Shown: piece after piece, positions 38,201-48,982 of the stretch | Layout of the letters: each line of letters begins with the position of its first letter | Position numbering within the stretch: position 1 is the first letter of the stretch | Assembly: GCA_944470555.2 (NCBI GenBank) | Contig: OX104129.1 | Coordinates: 47,835,998 to 47,899,997, forward strand | Direction: 5' to 3' | Origin: Heterobilharzia americana | Lineage: Eukaryota; Platyhelminthes; Trematoda; Strigeidida; Schistosomatidae | DNA length: 64,000 nt | The notes under the pieces: generated by a model | What the model was told of the DNA's origin: nothing | The model's database searches: none | The model's input: only the letters and a program-made list of their open reading frames with translations | Program-made: the position numbers and the translations under genes

Positions 38201-39815
38201 TTAAATGCCTGAAGTATCTGTAGGCGAGCTTGAGGTTTATTTAGCTAAGTTAGTTTAATCCATTCACTGTAGCCCCAGCCGCAATTTGGTGCCAGGAAGG
38301 TGCTCTACGCACGGTTGTGAGCAGGCCCAGAAGGAACCCTTAGGACTCCACTGGCCTTTTTAATCACAAAATGACAGTGAGGAGAATACCGAAGTGTAGG
38401 TCGTGGTAGCTTGAAGATCTTCTGTCTTAGAGTGAGAGATGGATCTAAATGAGTTTAGCACTGGGCGAGTAGATTATAAGTGAACTATATTTGTGAAAGC
38501 CCAGTGAGGTACTCAAGAAATATATTTCATTTATGCGAGGATTGGATCCGCCTTCATCTACAAACATTATCTTAGGCTTCTTCGTGATGAGAAGGAGCAG
38601 CATCTCACTCGTCTTATTCAGCACTTCTATCATGTACTCCTGGAAATCAGTGATGTCTGTTAATTTATGTACTACCCCTCAAGTCTTCAGGTCACCAGGT
38701 AACAGGGTGAACAAAGACATGGAAAGACAGGGAAACCATTCATAACCGCAACAAACAACAGTTAAGCAAGAATGGAAACCTTATAAGGCATCCGAGAACT
38801 TAGAAAAATTCAGATGGGGAAGGGAAAACTTTGCCTGATTGCAACCAGTTACTAGTTTCATCTCTATGTATGCTCATTAGACGAGACATTTTAAACAGTC
38901 TGTCACGTTTACTTCCTCTAAAGACCTCGGAAAGTTCAGGACGCTCAATACCAGTGGACTTATCCCCTCAGCAGAGAGGGTCCAACCACTTTGGGCTATC
39001 AGCAGGTGGGTCTTGCGTGAGATGTGATGTATGAACGTGTGGTAAGAGCTGATTACGTCTGAGTTAAGTAAATAATTTTGGGATACACCGTTTACAGCTG
39101 TCTCCATAATATTTGCAACTGAAGAGACCAGATGGATCCATATTGAACTAGAGGCTGTAAGTTCATTTTCATCCTTAAATCAGGAGGTGGCTGCTATTCG
39201 TCGTCAGTCGAGGGTTGACCTGCCTATTTTAAACAAACAGCTGAAATGGCTTGTTGTTGGAATATGCAGATCACCAGGACATTTTTCGTGGGATCCCGAC
39301 AGAATGAAGATAAATACTAAAGATGCATCAGGGTTAAAACCCCCTAAGATTCCCGCGACTTGAAGAAAACGAGATTCGACATAATTTATGTCTTCAGTAA
39401 ACCAGAACTTCTCCACTGTGTGGCTATCCTTACAACCTGATACGAGACACATCAAAATTTCCAGCCTACTAGATTGGCTGCCTCGGGGTTGTTGCGGTCA
39501 GTCTCTTCGCCTTTATCATCGCGCATATTCTTTTTAGCCGGTGCACAGCGCCTCGTGACTCCGCCTCAAGGTTCTACAAAGGTGCATCTCATAGATTTCT
39601 CCGCACGCCTGTTACATATACCCATGCGAAGCGTCGAGTCATTCATTATATTCGTCATCATGAATTGATTCTGATCTGACAGTTTGGGCTGTTCGGGTTT
39701 GCTGGCGCTTGATTTTAAACAGGAAACGCTGATCTTCTCGTTCATATGTTGAAAGGTTGTAGCTGCGTTTGAAATAACCGTTTGAAGGGTTGAGACAGTT
39801 ATGTGCTTCTAATAT
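35300..39815. other. Unexplained intergenic block, locally GC-richer
   Basis: 4.5 kb between the LMF2-like 5' end and gypsy copy B. From about 36300 it looks less AT-rich than the rest, and many codon-like stretches on both strands (36668-37097 minus, 39160-39360 plus) suggest old coding DNA. No domain was recognised. It may be a decayed mobile element. Confidence 0.35.
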
Positions 39816-40180
39816 TGCTTAACTTTTGCCAGGTATTTGCCTACAACCTTAAAATAACCTCATCACTGCTGTTTTCGCCCCCCCCTGGGGGCCGTTGCTA
39901 GCCTTTGCTTTTCTCACCGCTTCTGAAGGTTGAACTCATATTGGTCATTAACCGTTTTTACTAACCGGTGAAATTAGTATTCGTCAAGATCGTTTCGAAA
40001 GTATACATCCAGGATCGCTCTCGACTGTTTTGACTGTTCTTCAGACGATAAAAGCTCCGATTTTTTCTTATATTCCCATGCCGATGATATTGCTGTTGTA
40101 GTGATTGACGTTCTGGCCGGCAATTGGAATAGATTCTTTTGTGCGCTGGGTTCCGATCGTTTGTAGACCGCTAGGTCTCA
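39816..40180 (+). repeat. Copy B 5' LTR
   Basis: Starts TGCTTAACTTTTGCC and ends near GGTCTCA. Compared by eye with 46907-47269 it differs only by one base in a C run, one or two in a T run, and the base before the terminal CA. Confidence 0.8.
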
Positions 40181-40464
40181 TTACCTACAGTGGCGAATTA
40201 GCGTAAGCGACACTTTTAACTGGACCCACCAGGGTTGAAAAAACTGGCGGAACGGAAGCTTATAACCGCAAGGTTATTTTACCGGCTAACTGATATAATC
40301 CCCAGATGATTCTTCTCTAGTCAGTGGCGCAGTCGGGGGCAGCACATCAGGATTCGTCTATGGCACAGATGCAAACATAAAGTTCAATGCCTTGGTTTCG
40401 CAGGCATGAAGACCTGTTCACAGAGGACCTCGCAAACACATACGACGCGTAGAAAGTCAGACCG

Positions 40465-41202
40465 TTGCTTCGGAAGTTGGTGGCAAGCAAATCGCACACA
40501 TATTGGAGTTTGATCCTGCCACAGAAACCTGGTGATGGAAAACTAGGCGAGACAGCAGAGACACCTGGTCATAATTTTGGTGACCACAAGTCGTTGTTTA
40601 GTACGAGCTACAATAACATGAAGGTGGTGCTGTACGAAAATGATTATATTCACACGCAGTTGAGCATAGCTAAACGCCCCTGTGCACGTTACCAGTCGAA
40701 ACCGCTAACAGAGGGCCAGTCTAAAGTTTTAGTCTTGGTTTTCATTCTGCAGTGCCCAACGTTTATAGATATACCAACACGCCTGTCGAGTAGACTAGAA
40801 CATAATCCACAAATGACGCTGAATGACATCGGGGAGGAATATCAGCTGTTGGCCAGCCTCCGTAAGGATACCACCTTGATCCACTCTGATAGTCAGAGTG
40901 CAGCAGAAGCATATGCAGTACGTCCAGCACCGTCGATGACAAACTCACCTCATCGGAGACCGCCGACAGTATGTCGACACTGCGGCGCCTGGCACTGCAT
41001 GAGATTATGCCCGCCCAAACACCATAAATGTCGACAGTCCCATGCCACTGGACACAAGGATACTAGCTTTAAACAGAGTAGCCAACCGAGGTTTGGAAGC
41101 CAATCCCGTCAGCATCCCACGCCAAGATCCATGAGTATTATTGCCGTCTATAAAGTCAGCACTCGTGCGCTACGTAGATACCTTGATGCCACGATCAACT
41201 AG
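40465..41202 (+). pseudogene. Copy B gag, long open frame
   Basis: Open frame of 245 codons, the longest in the window. It holds a gag helical region (YIHTQLSIAKRPCARYQSK, MTLNDIGEEYQLL) and a CCHC zinc knuckle CRHCGAWHCMRLC followed by HKCRQSHATGHKD, an arrangement typical of schistosome gypsy gag. Gag is the only part of this copy that has kept a long frame, in contrast to the broken pol, as expected for a non-autonomous element that still supplies or recently supplied gag. No upstream promoter evidence was sought. Confidence 0.75.
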
Positions 41203-42780
41203 CGGCTTAAATGTCTTCAAATAGACATTGCATCGGACATAGCAGTAATGTCGAGTTGTCCATGACAGAAACTGGGGAGACGCATCGTTGGAAAGACGAA
41301 TCGATTTGCAGTCAATATACGTGGCGGAAAACTTTGATTGAGTGGGCATTTAAATCGCAATTTGGTTTCTGCGAGACCCACCTCATCAGTAAGCCCCATG
41401 CAAATAGTTCAAACCTAAATCTGCCGGAGCTGAACTGGTTTGGAGAACTACAGCCCACTGAGATTCCTGTGATTCGGGGATTCGGGATGTTGTTCTGGTT
41501 TGGGCTGTGGTATTGTAACACAGTGATGGTCATCTGCAACCCGGTGCCACAACAGTTTATCGCCGAAAAAGACCTCTTCTGTCTGCCTCACACCAGACGG
41601 CGGAGGCTGAGTTGAAAGGAGTCATGACACCGATAACCAAAGCATCGTGGTCAGTTCTTACCGTGACTATCAAGAAAGAAAATGGTCCCATACGTACTTG
41701 TACCAATTTTTCAATAGGCCCAAGAATACTTCTTTAAAACCACCATCATCCTCCGCCTGCTGTGGCCGACTAATTTGGCGCCCTGATTTAGAGAAGAGCC
41801 TTATCGGAGGTTGATTTGCCTGATGCTAGCATCCAGGTTGAAATTTCAGAGGACTGCGGTCAATTTTTAGCGGTGAACACACATTGGGGGTTATTTCAGT
41901 GCAACAGGTTATCTTTCAGAGTTGAGTCTCGCCTCGCAATATTCAGGCCACTAGTGAACATTATCTTGTCTAGCATTCCAGTATTTGATACTTTTTTAGA
42001 CTATATGTGTATAGCCACGTTTTCCTCAGAAAAAGTAGGAGAGCAATGTTAGCTCATGCTCCAAAAGTCCGCGGACAACGGACCACGGTCAGAAGCAGAA
42101 ACATATCAATTTCCCTTGCAGTCCACGTAGTATTTGGGTTTTATCCTTGGTGCTACCGGGCAACAGTCTGACGCTAGGAACACAAGGCCAATTCGATCGA
42201 TGCCGGTCCCGAAAAATGTACTAGGGCTTCACTCTTTCTTAGGGATGATTAGCTATTGTCCAGCCTTTCTGCCGCCACTGCGTAAAGTCCGCGGGCAAGT
42301 AAACTGCCTGGTACAGAAGGACCAACCGTGCGTGTGGTCCAGAAAGAGCTTGATGGAGCCGTCCTCGGTTCTGAATCGTTACTAGTACATTTCTATCCGA
42401 AACTACCCATTGTGGTCGCAGCAGCGCCTCAGCTACAAGAGCCAGTGTTTTTCTGCTGCATGAATTTCCTGACCGGAATCGAAAGGCTGTTATTCGTGTC
42501 TCAAGCCCTCTTTCTGCAGCGGAAGTGCGATACGGAGGGATAGAGAAGGGGGCTTTTATTTTAGTTTAAGCGATTTGATGGTTTCATAATGTCCTATGAG
42601 GTGGAACATTTGCTTTACTAAAAGACCACGAGCCCCTTCTTTCTGCATACGGATAAAAAAGGCATCTCAGCCCACCCTGAAAACAGATTACAACGACAGC
42701 GGCGATCCTACTGCGGCGCGGCCCCAGCGTTAAACATCGACGGACGGAAGATTCGGCTACGCGAAAACTCTCACTTACTT
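41203..42780 (+). pseudogene. Copy B protease, RT and RNase H remnants
   Basis: Several short frames. 41211-41615 covers the protease region, ending in the linker before RT. 41816-42052 keeps the palm layout (ASIQVEISEDCGQFLAVNTH, LFQCNRLSF) but the catalytic box reads FLDYM, so the second Asp is lost. 42134-42385 resembles the LGF-LG...HSFLGMISYC region. KKGISAHPENRLQRQRR near 42655-42700 is the RNase H end. Catalytic losses by substitution show long decay. Confidence 0.7.
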
Positions 42781-44100
42781 AATAAGCGATTTCCCTTAGT
42801 CGAGATAATAGACGGAAATTGTTTCCGTGAAAAAAACCGTCCTCAGGCTTTGATAACATGTACTTTCAAGCAGCTGCTCCTCAAAGCAGACCAAATAGGA
42901 TAGCCCACAAAAGGTCGTGAAAAACTACAGCAAGGTTAGTGTAGCAACCGAAACCCAAGCGTTTCGGCTTAAACGCAGGAAACACTTCAGTAGAGCCAGG
43001 TGAATGCTTTCCAGATGAGGCTCTGCGTTCTTCTACATATTTTCCAAGGCTTCCTTGAGTCACGTACAGTCGAAGGTTATATTTCAGCGATACCGAAACG
43101 CGATTTGACGTGACAAATCCGTTGTACTATTGAACAGTAACAGGCCATATCAAATCACAAAGGTACCTCAACAATCCCACCGGTCGCCTGTGCAGATCAA
43201 GGATTTCTCCGGCACAGGGTGCATACTGCACATCGTAGCGAAATCAAAATTCTGTTTCAGAGAATCAAACCAAGTAGCAAACGTTTCGAGTAGACGGTGA
43301 AAGGGCAGACAGTCACTTCACAGCACAACCTTGAGTTGAGTCGAACAAGGAAGTCGAGAGCAGTAAAAGTACTTTGTGTTGTCAGTCCAGATAATGAATG
43401 CTAATTTAAGGAAGGCGGGCAAACGACAAAATAATACTACCTAGGTCAGGGATAAAGAATAGTATCTACAAAGAGCGCAAAAATGTTCAAGTAAATATCA
43501 CTGCCGTCAAAAATAGTGCTCAAGATGGATTTTATAAACACTCACTTCTTTACGCTGGCCACCAAAATTCCTACAGACGCGCAAACTTAGTGCGTTCAGT
43601 CGTAACTCCACCCAAATACATTAACCTATGATCTTTGTTTCATCCAGACTTTCAAAAAGACAAAGCCTTCGAGCATCTCCTTTTACAACGCCTTGCTTCA
43701 CAAACACCATCGGAGTTTTTATGAGGCCATCCTCATTTTTGTCACACCTTTCAGCGACTCGCTTTGACCATGACGTGGCTAAGGGTTGTCTGGCACCAGG
43801 TAGAAGGTTCGACTAAGGTAGTAGGGCAGAGCGAGCATTATTCATGGATGGAAGAAATCTACGGAATGAATAGTTATAATCGTCAAAAGCAACAGGGGGT
43901 CTGGGATGTTCATAGTAGGGATCGCTGGACTTTGTTCTTCTTGCACTTGGTAGACAGCCCTCAGAAGAACTTGAATGTAATGAACGCTGACGTGAATCCC
44001 TGTCGTGGGGTTTTACTGGTCTACTAAAGCTGCACCATCTAGCCCCACAACGTCAAAACACAAACGACTGTGAACCTCACCTGTAGCAGTAGCTTCAGTA
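42781..44100. other. Insert in copy B, left part, unrecognised
   Basis: About 1.3 kb between the RNase H end and the antisense coding block. Open frames on both strands (42881-43063 minus, 43628-44027 plus) have no recognisable domain. It may be part of the same insert as 44123-45770. Confidence 0.4.
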
Positions 44101-44122
44101 CGAAGTGATGGATGTGTCTGTT

Positions 44123-45770
44123 TTATTTAGAATCTTCAGCAGATGCTTTATTTACAGGTCGACAACGGTTGTTTTTGTTTAGCGACGAACCCATTACCTT
44201 CACAATATCCCCTTCATGAAGACAATCATCAAAGCTGACGGCTTGAAGTTTTTGTCGTGAACACACTTCCAGTCGGACATTGCGACAAGTCTTCCTCCAC
44301 TGCAGAAAAACCTGCATCCCGAACAGTATATCGAAGGCGGCTTGCATTCCAGCTTCTGAAGCAAGCAGACAGGCACAAAGTGGGCATTTATTTTTCTCGG
44401 GGAGCCGATCAGACGGACCACCATGTGATGAAGGTTGACGCTTTCGACGATACTCTACATGATCAGAAGCAGGAGGCTGGAATTGACGTTTAGGTCTAGC
44501 ACCAGATGCATCATCCCGAAGCCATGCAGGTTTTACTGAGAAATCACAGTCATCTTGCAGCCTAGGATTAAGGTAGCCGGTTTCTGGATCAAGTGGATGG
44601 ATCGGGCCATTCTTGGTTTCTGAACGATAAGGATGGTTTTTGCCTAGTTTTTTCCCACAGTTAAACATCAGGTGGAGAGAACCAATCACCAGACAACCTA
44701 GATGACGGCTGATGGTACGTACCGTACTCCGGAATGGTGTCATCCAAAAAGTGGCAAGCTTGGTTGCGGTCAGCGGTTAGGCTTTTTCTAACTCATTTAT
44801 CTTTACCCCAGGGAAAGGGGTTATCTTCCGAAATGGGGTATGGGGGATACCGACTTTAGTCATAGTCCTCGTGAGATGGTAGCAAGGGCAAACCTTTATG
44901 GTCTTTCTTGTATGCACTTCTTGAATCAGGGTCACAAACAGGTAGGAACTCTTAAAAAATATCAAACCCAAGAGGTATATCGGTTGGTTGCTTCAACTGT
45001 AACTCCGAATCCCTATATCTATAAAAGGATTGATACGGTGATACATTCTCAGGGTGGTCATAAGGCTTTTCGTGTTGTGCTGTAGCCAGCTGTCTACGAG
45101 GTGATGGGTCAAGTGTGGTGCGGAAAATGCATTGTAGGATTGAGCAAACTGGCTAGACGACTCATCGGACGGTTCACGAACAGCCCCGTTCGTATATTGT
45201 GGGAACGAACTAGACAGTGTAGAAGTAGTGTTCTGTGAATGCATGGTTTCGGTCTTGTTCTCTAAGCTATCCAGGTGATTAGTCTTTTCGGGAACACACT
45301 CGTTTTAGGCTCAGTGCCTGAATGAACCGATTCATATCACTTCATATCGCCACTGGAGAGGGGAGCTTCACTCGTATTCTCTTTCATGCTTGACAAGCCC
45401 AATTGCCGTTGTAAACGCAACATTTCTCTCTTTTTTGCTCTGGAACTCACGAAGTTTAAACTGTGGTCCTTTCTTCAGCTGACGCGCTTTAAATTCGGCC
45501 AGGGTTGTTCTAGATCCAGCCCTACTGTGGTTACCAACTGGGCTAGTATTAAAGCTACGACATGAATTTGCATCAAAAGGGACTTTCAGTGTATCTGGAG
45601 GTACATCCGCTGACATGTTACCTTCTTTGCCAAGAAACGACTATGAGACCAACTTTTTGCTGCATTTGGCAGGCACGGCAACATCGGTATGTTGAATACT
45701 GTTACAACTGAAGTCTGAGTGTTCCGGTCTGAACTCCGAAAACGATTCAAAGGAGCCAAACTGAAGCAGT
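44123..45770 (-). pseudogene. Antisense former coding sequence inside gypsy copy B, function unknown
   Basis: Minus-strand coding-like sequence of about 550 codons in pieces. From 5': about 45770-45616 reads FESFSEFRPEHSDFS with one stop; 45616-45370 reads TLAEFKARQLKKGPQ, FKLREFQSKK, then after a one-base change near an A run RLQRQLGLSSMKENTSEAP (coiled-coil-like); 45244-44995 is Ser-rich (STLSSSFPQY, ESSSQFAQSY); 44743-44123 is an intact frame of 206 codons with CPLCAC, DDCDFSVKPAWLRDD and GDIVKVMGSS. I do not recognise the family. The residue patterns continue across frame changes, which argues for a once-real protein, perhaps a host gene retrocopy. The lack of introns is not proven. Confidence 0.5.
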
Positions 45771-45844
45771 AAATGTCAAATCCTGATCCCTAGCTATTTT
45801 TCCACCACTACTATGGTCTCAGCTGTTAATGATTGTTGATGTTT

Positions 45845-46600
45845 GCATAACGAGGGGGTTATGCCGGACACATTGCCAAGAACCAACCTAAAACAGTTTC
45901 CCACCCGTCACCCAGGTATTTCACACATGAAGTCTATAGTCAGAAGTTATGCACACTAGCCAAGTATGGATACTGACACAACTAGATTCATTAACCGTCT
46001 CCACTCATACCAGACCGCGTCCGAAAATTCACCGTGAGAGAATCCTGGAGAGTGGTTCTCATTACGACCATGGTCCTGGCTACACATAAATTTCTCTGGA
46101 TCGGTAAGTGGTGTGTATCACTCTTTTGGATGCCGATTCAAAGTGGCTTGGGTCAGTTCCAATTACCCCACCCTCTAGTGGCCAAGCCATAGCACCCCTC
46201 GCAAAAGCTCTCGCATGCCGTGGCATTACGAAATGCATTATATCTGACAGCAGCAGTCTGTTCACTTCGCGGTTATTTCAGGATTACTGGCATAGAAGTG
46301 GTATACATCATTTACACTCAGTCCGACGGCCAGGTCAAGATTTGTGAAAACTTTCAAAAAAGCCGTGTTGAAGGCGGGGGAGAGGCTACGCCGGGGATCA
46401 TACAGCAGTTCCTTTTTGTGTGCCTCACCACATCAATGACAGAACGGAGAAAATGTCCAGCTCAACTTTTAATGGGACGGCTGCCGCGTACCCTCCACCA
46501 CTACATGTTGCTATCATCAACACGGAAAAACACTGTGAAGTATTTCTACAGGGTAAATCCTGTCCACGCTTGCAATCGCCAACCAGGAAAAGAAAAATAG
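45845..46600 (+). pseudogene. Copy B integrase remnant
   Basis: The zinc-binding part is legible as HPGISHMKSIVRSYAH at about 45910-45960. The core follows in several frames: VPITPPSSGQAIAPLAKAL and CIISDSSSLFTSRLFQDYW in 46108-46347 (Asp kept in the SDSS position), then YTQSDGQVKICENFQKS in 46220-46390 near the catalytic Glu. A frame change separates the core halves. Confidence 0.75.
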
Positions 46601-46906
46601 ACAGAAGGTCTGATGGAAGGTCAATATGGGCCATGAACGATGGCTGGGAGACAACAATCAGACACTACATCACCACGACTTGTCTTCAGAACCCAAGATA
46701 CTCTTGAAACCACTACTTGAAACCTTTAAACCATCTCCAGTCAATGTGTAATCAATCCAAGGGAAGGTGAAGGTCAAAAAAAGAATCTTTATCTAGGCGA
46801 AATCCAATCCCAGATCTTGAACGGTACGTTTCGAAATTGACCCCAAGAGATGGAAGTACTAAATCTGATAGTTGGATATGTTCATTTTCTAAGGAAGGGG
46901 TAAATT

Positions 46907-47269
46907 TGCTTAACTTTTGCCAGGTATTTGCCTACAACCTTAAAATAACCTCATCACTGCTGTTTTCGCCCCCCCTGGGGGCCGTTGCTAGCCTTTGCTT
47001 TTCTCACCGCTTCTGAAGGTTGAACTCATATTGGTCATTAACCGTTTTTACTAACCGGTGAAATTAGTATTCGTCAAGATCGTTTCGAAAGTATACATCC
47101 AGGATCGCTCTCGACTGTTTTGACTGTTCTTCAGACGATAAAAGCTCCGATTTTTCTTATATTCCCATGCCGATGATATTGCTGTTGTAGTGATTGACGT
47201 TCTGGCCGGCAATTGGAATAGATTCTTTTGTGCGCTGGGTTCCGATCGTTTGTAGACCGCTAGGTCACA
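46907..47269 (+). repeat. Copy B 3' LTR
   Basis: Starts TGCTTAACTTTTGCC just after a purine tract and ends near GGTCACA. Nearly identical to the 5' LTR. Confidence 0.8.
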
Positions 47270-48103
47270 TTATTAGTCACGGTAGTGACCTTCATAAGTT
47301 CTTATCTGAATCCAGATCAAGTGAGTCACGAAAACCAAGTCAAGCAGAACCTCCTAATTCTTGTATTACCTTTACAAAATCAGTTTTTTTCGTGATGCAT
47401 TACGACATGTTTTTAGTCATGCATGCATGACTAGTGTTTGTTCAGGGTTATGTGACTTGTGTTTGAAGTTATTGAAGGAAACGAGAGCGTGATCACTACT
47501 TGAAATAGGGTTATTGACAGTTATGCTGGAAACCAGTGAGCTCATTGATAAAAAGATAGTCTGATCCGGATGCTCCACCTTCGGGTCTCTAGCGCGTGCA
47601 ATGAGAGACATGTTTAGTTAAACAGTTTCTGTTTAGTAATTTCGGAAATTATCTGGTAAGTACACATGAACTACTAGTGGCGAAGGCTTGGAGAAAAGTT
47701 AAAATCATATAAAATGAGGACTTGAAGCGATTGTGAATCCAGAGCCCTATGGATTGTATCGTGTACATATTAGATGTTTGAATGACCTGTGAATAGCAGA
47801 CTAGAACCGAAACTACACTCACTCCTCTTAATACTCTTCCCGCAGCTATCAAGTTTGATATCTGCTCAATTCATTAAAAGGATATGTTCCACGGGTTTGC
47901 TTTTTACGGAATAGTCTATAAAAGCAGTGTTTTTAGATGTTGACATTCTTTTGTGTCTCTTTTTACGCCAGAAGGCTCTGTATTAAAAATTAGTTTCAGT
48001 GCCATGACTGTTCATACTTCAGTCTTTACTAGGTGGTCTTAACATAACAGCTTTTTCATACTAAACTGAGTTTTTATGGAGGCCTCATAGGTTGGATGAT
48101 GAG

Positions 48104-48292
48104 TCACACTTTAGGTCTTAGCATATCTTCTACGTACTTTTGACTGTGGAGATGGACATAGACACCAGTCACAAACAAACAGGCTGCACAGTAATAAGTA
48201 GTAATTTCCAGAAGGGTGGCCAGGGTCACTGTAATATGGGGTCTTTCGTCAGCGTAACTCACAGCCAGTTCCCCAGGCAGAGCAGGTGACAT
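48104..48292 (-). CDS. Small open frame, one membrane-like segment, uncertain
   Basis: 62 codons from a true ATG. The middle (ITVTLATLLEITTYYCAACLF) could span a membrane once. Composition looks more protein-like than neighbouring frames. A GTGAGT donor-like site lies inside. No family was recognised. It may be an exon or chance. Confidence 0.2.
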   Translation of the reverse strand: MSPALPGELAVSYADERPHITVTLATLLEITTYYCAACLFVTGVYVHLHSQKYVEDMLRPKV

Positions 48293-48958
48293 GCCACGTT
48301 ACATCACAAATACGTCCTTTTAAACTGTCATACTTGGCATCACCAGAACTCGAAATAGAGTACATAATGTGAGGTTCAAGAGAATAAATAAGCGGACGCT
48401 TAAAAACTTCAGTTGAAAATAAAGGACTAGCAATATTACACCCAAAAACCTAAGTGAGTATAGTGTTTACTACAGATAATCAGAGTAGTAATACAATCAA
48501 AGAATGCATTTCAGAAATTTGTTCAGATAGATGCTGAAGTGAAATGCAGAAGCCAAATTCACTTTATCGAATCCATAAAAAAAGCTTCTGTTCATTTACG
48601 ACGACCTTTATGTTCATAACAGACAAGAGATTGTAACCGACTTGAATGTTTTGCCTACTTTGTGATGAATCTCAGACAATTATTTGCTTCTATTAAGGTT
48701 TCTATCCAATTTCTCATTATTTTATGCGATTATGTTGCTTCTTTGGGTAGTGTGAGCTTGGTATCTGTTACTTCTCACTCTAAGCAAGGTAACGAAATTG
48801 ACTTTCTCAGCCTTTATTATGTCAGTATTTTTATGTTACCTCTGCAACCATTGAGACAGTCACTGTCGCAAAAGCCCTGTAGACCTTTTTGAAAAGGAAA
48901 GCATCTGTCTAGTCTTCATTTTTGCGAAAATAAACAACAAAAATTTAATTGCATATAA

Positions 48959-48973
48959 TTTATTACTTTTATT
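48959..48973 (-). promoter_or_regulatory. Polyadenylation signals of the aspartic protease gene
   Basis: Two AATAAA hexamers on the minus strand (plus-strand tttatt at 48968-48973 and 48959-48964) lie 10 to 25 bases past the stop codon. This gives a very short 3' UTR. The position right after the TAA stop supports the assigned 3' end of the gene. Confidence 0.6.
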
Positions 48974-48982
48974 CATGAAATT

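Larger units (their letters stand above)
39816..47269 (+). mobile_element. Gypsy LTR retrotransposon (copy B), 7.45 kb, carrying an antisense insert
   Basis: Near-identical LTRs at 39816-40180 and 46907-47269 flank gag (40465-41202), protease and RT remnants, RNase H remnant (42600-42760) and integrase remnants (45850-46600). A purine tract aaggaagggg (46891-46900) precedes the 3' LTR. A tggcgcagtcggggg stretch at 40325-40339 resembles a primer-binding region, which leaves the exact LTR end open. Between RNase H and integrase lie about 3 kb of foreign sequence, including antisense former coding sequence. Polymerase genes are dead by substitutions, not only frame changes. No clear target-site duplication was found. 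Confidence 0.85.
47270..48982. other. Intergenic, 3' side of the protease gene
   Basis: 1.7 kb of AT-rich DNA. One small ATG-initiated frame (48292-48104) is listed separately. Otherwise nothing supportable. Confidence 0.4.
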
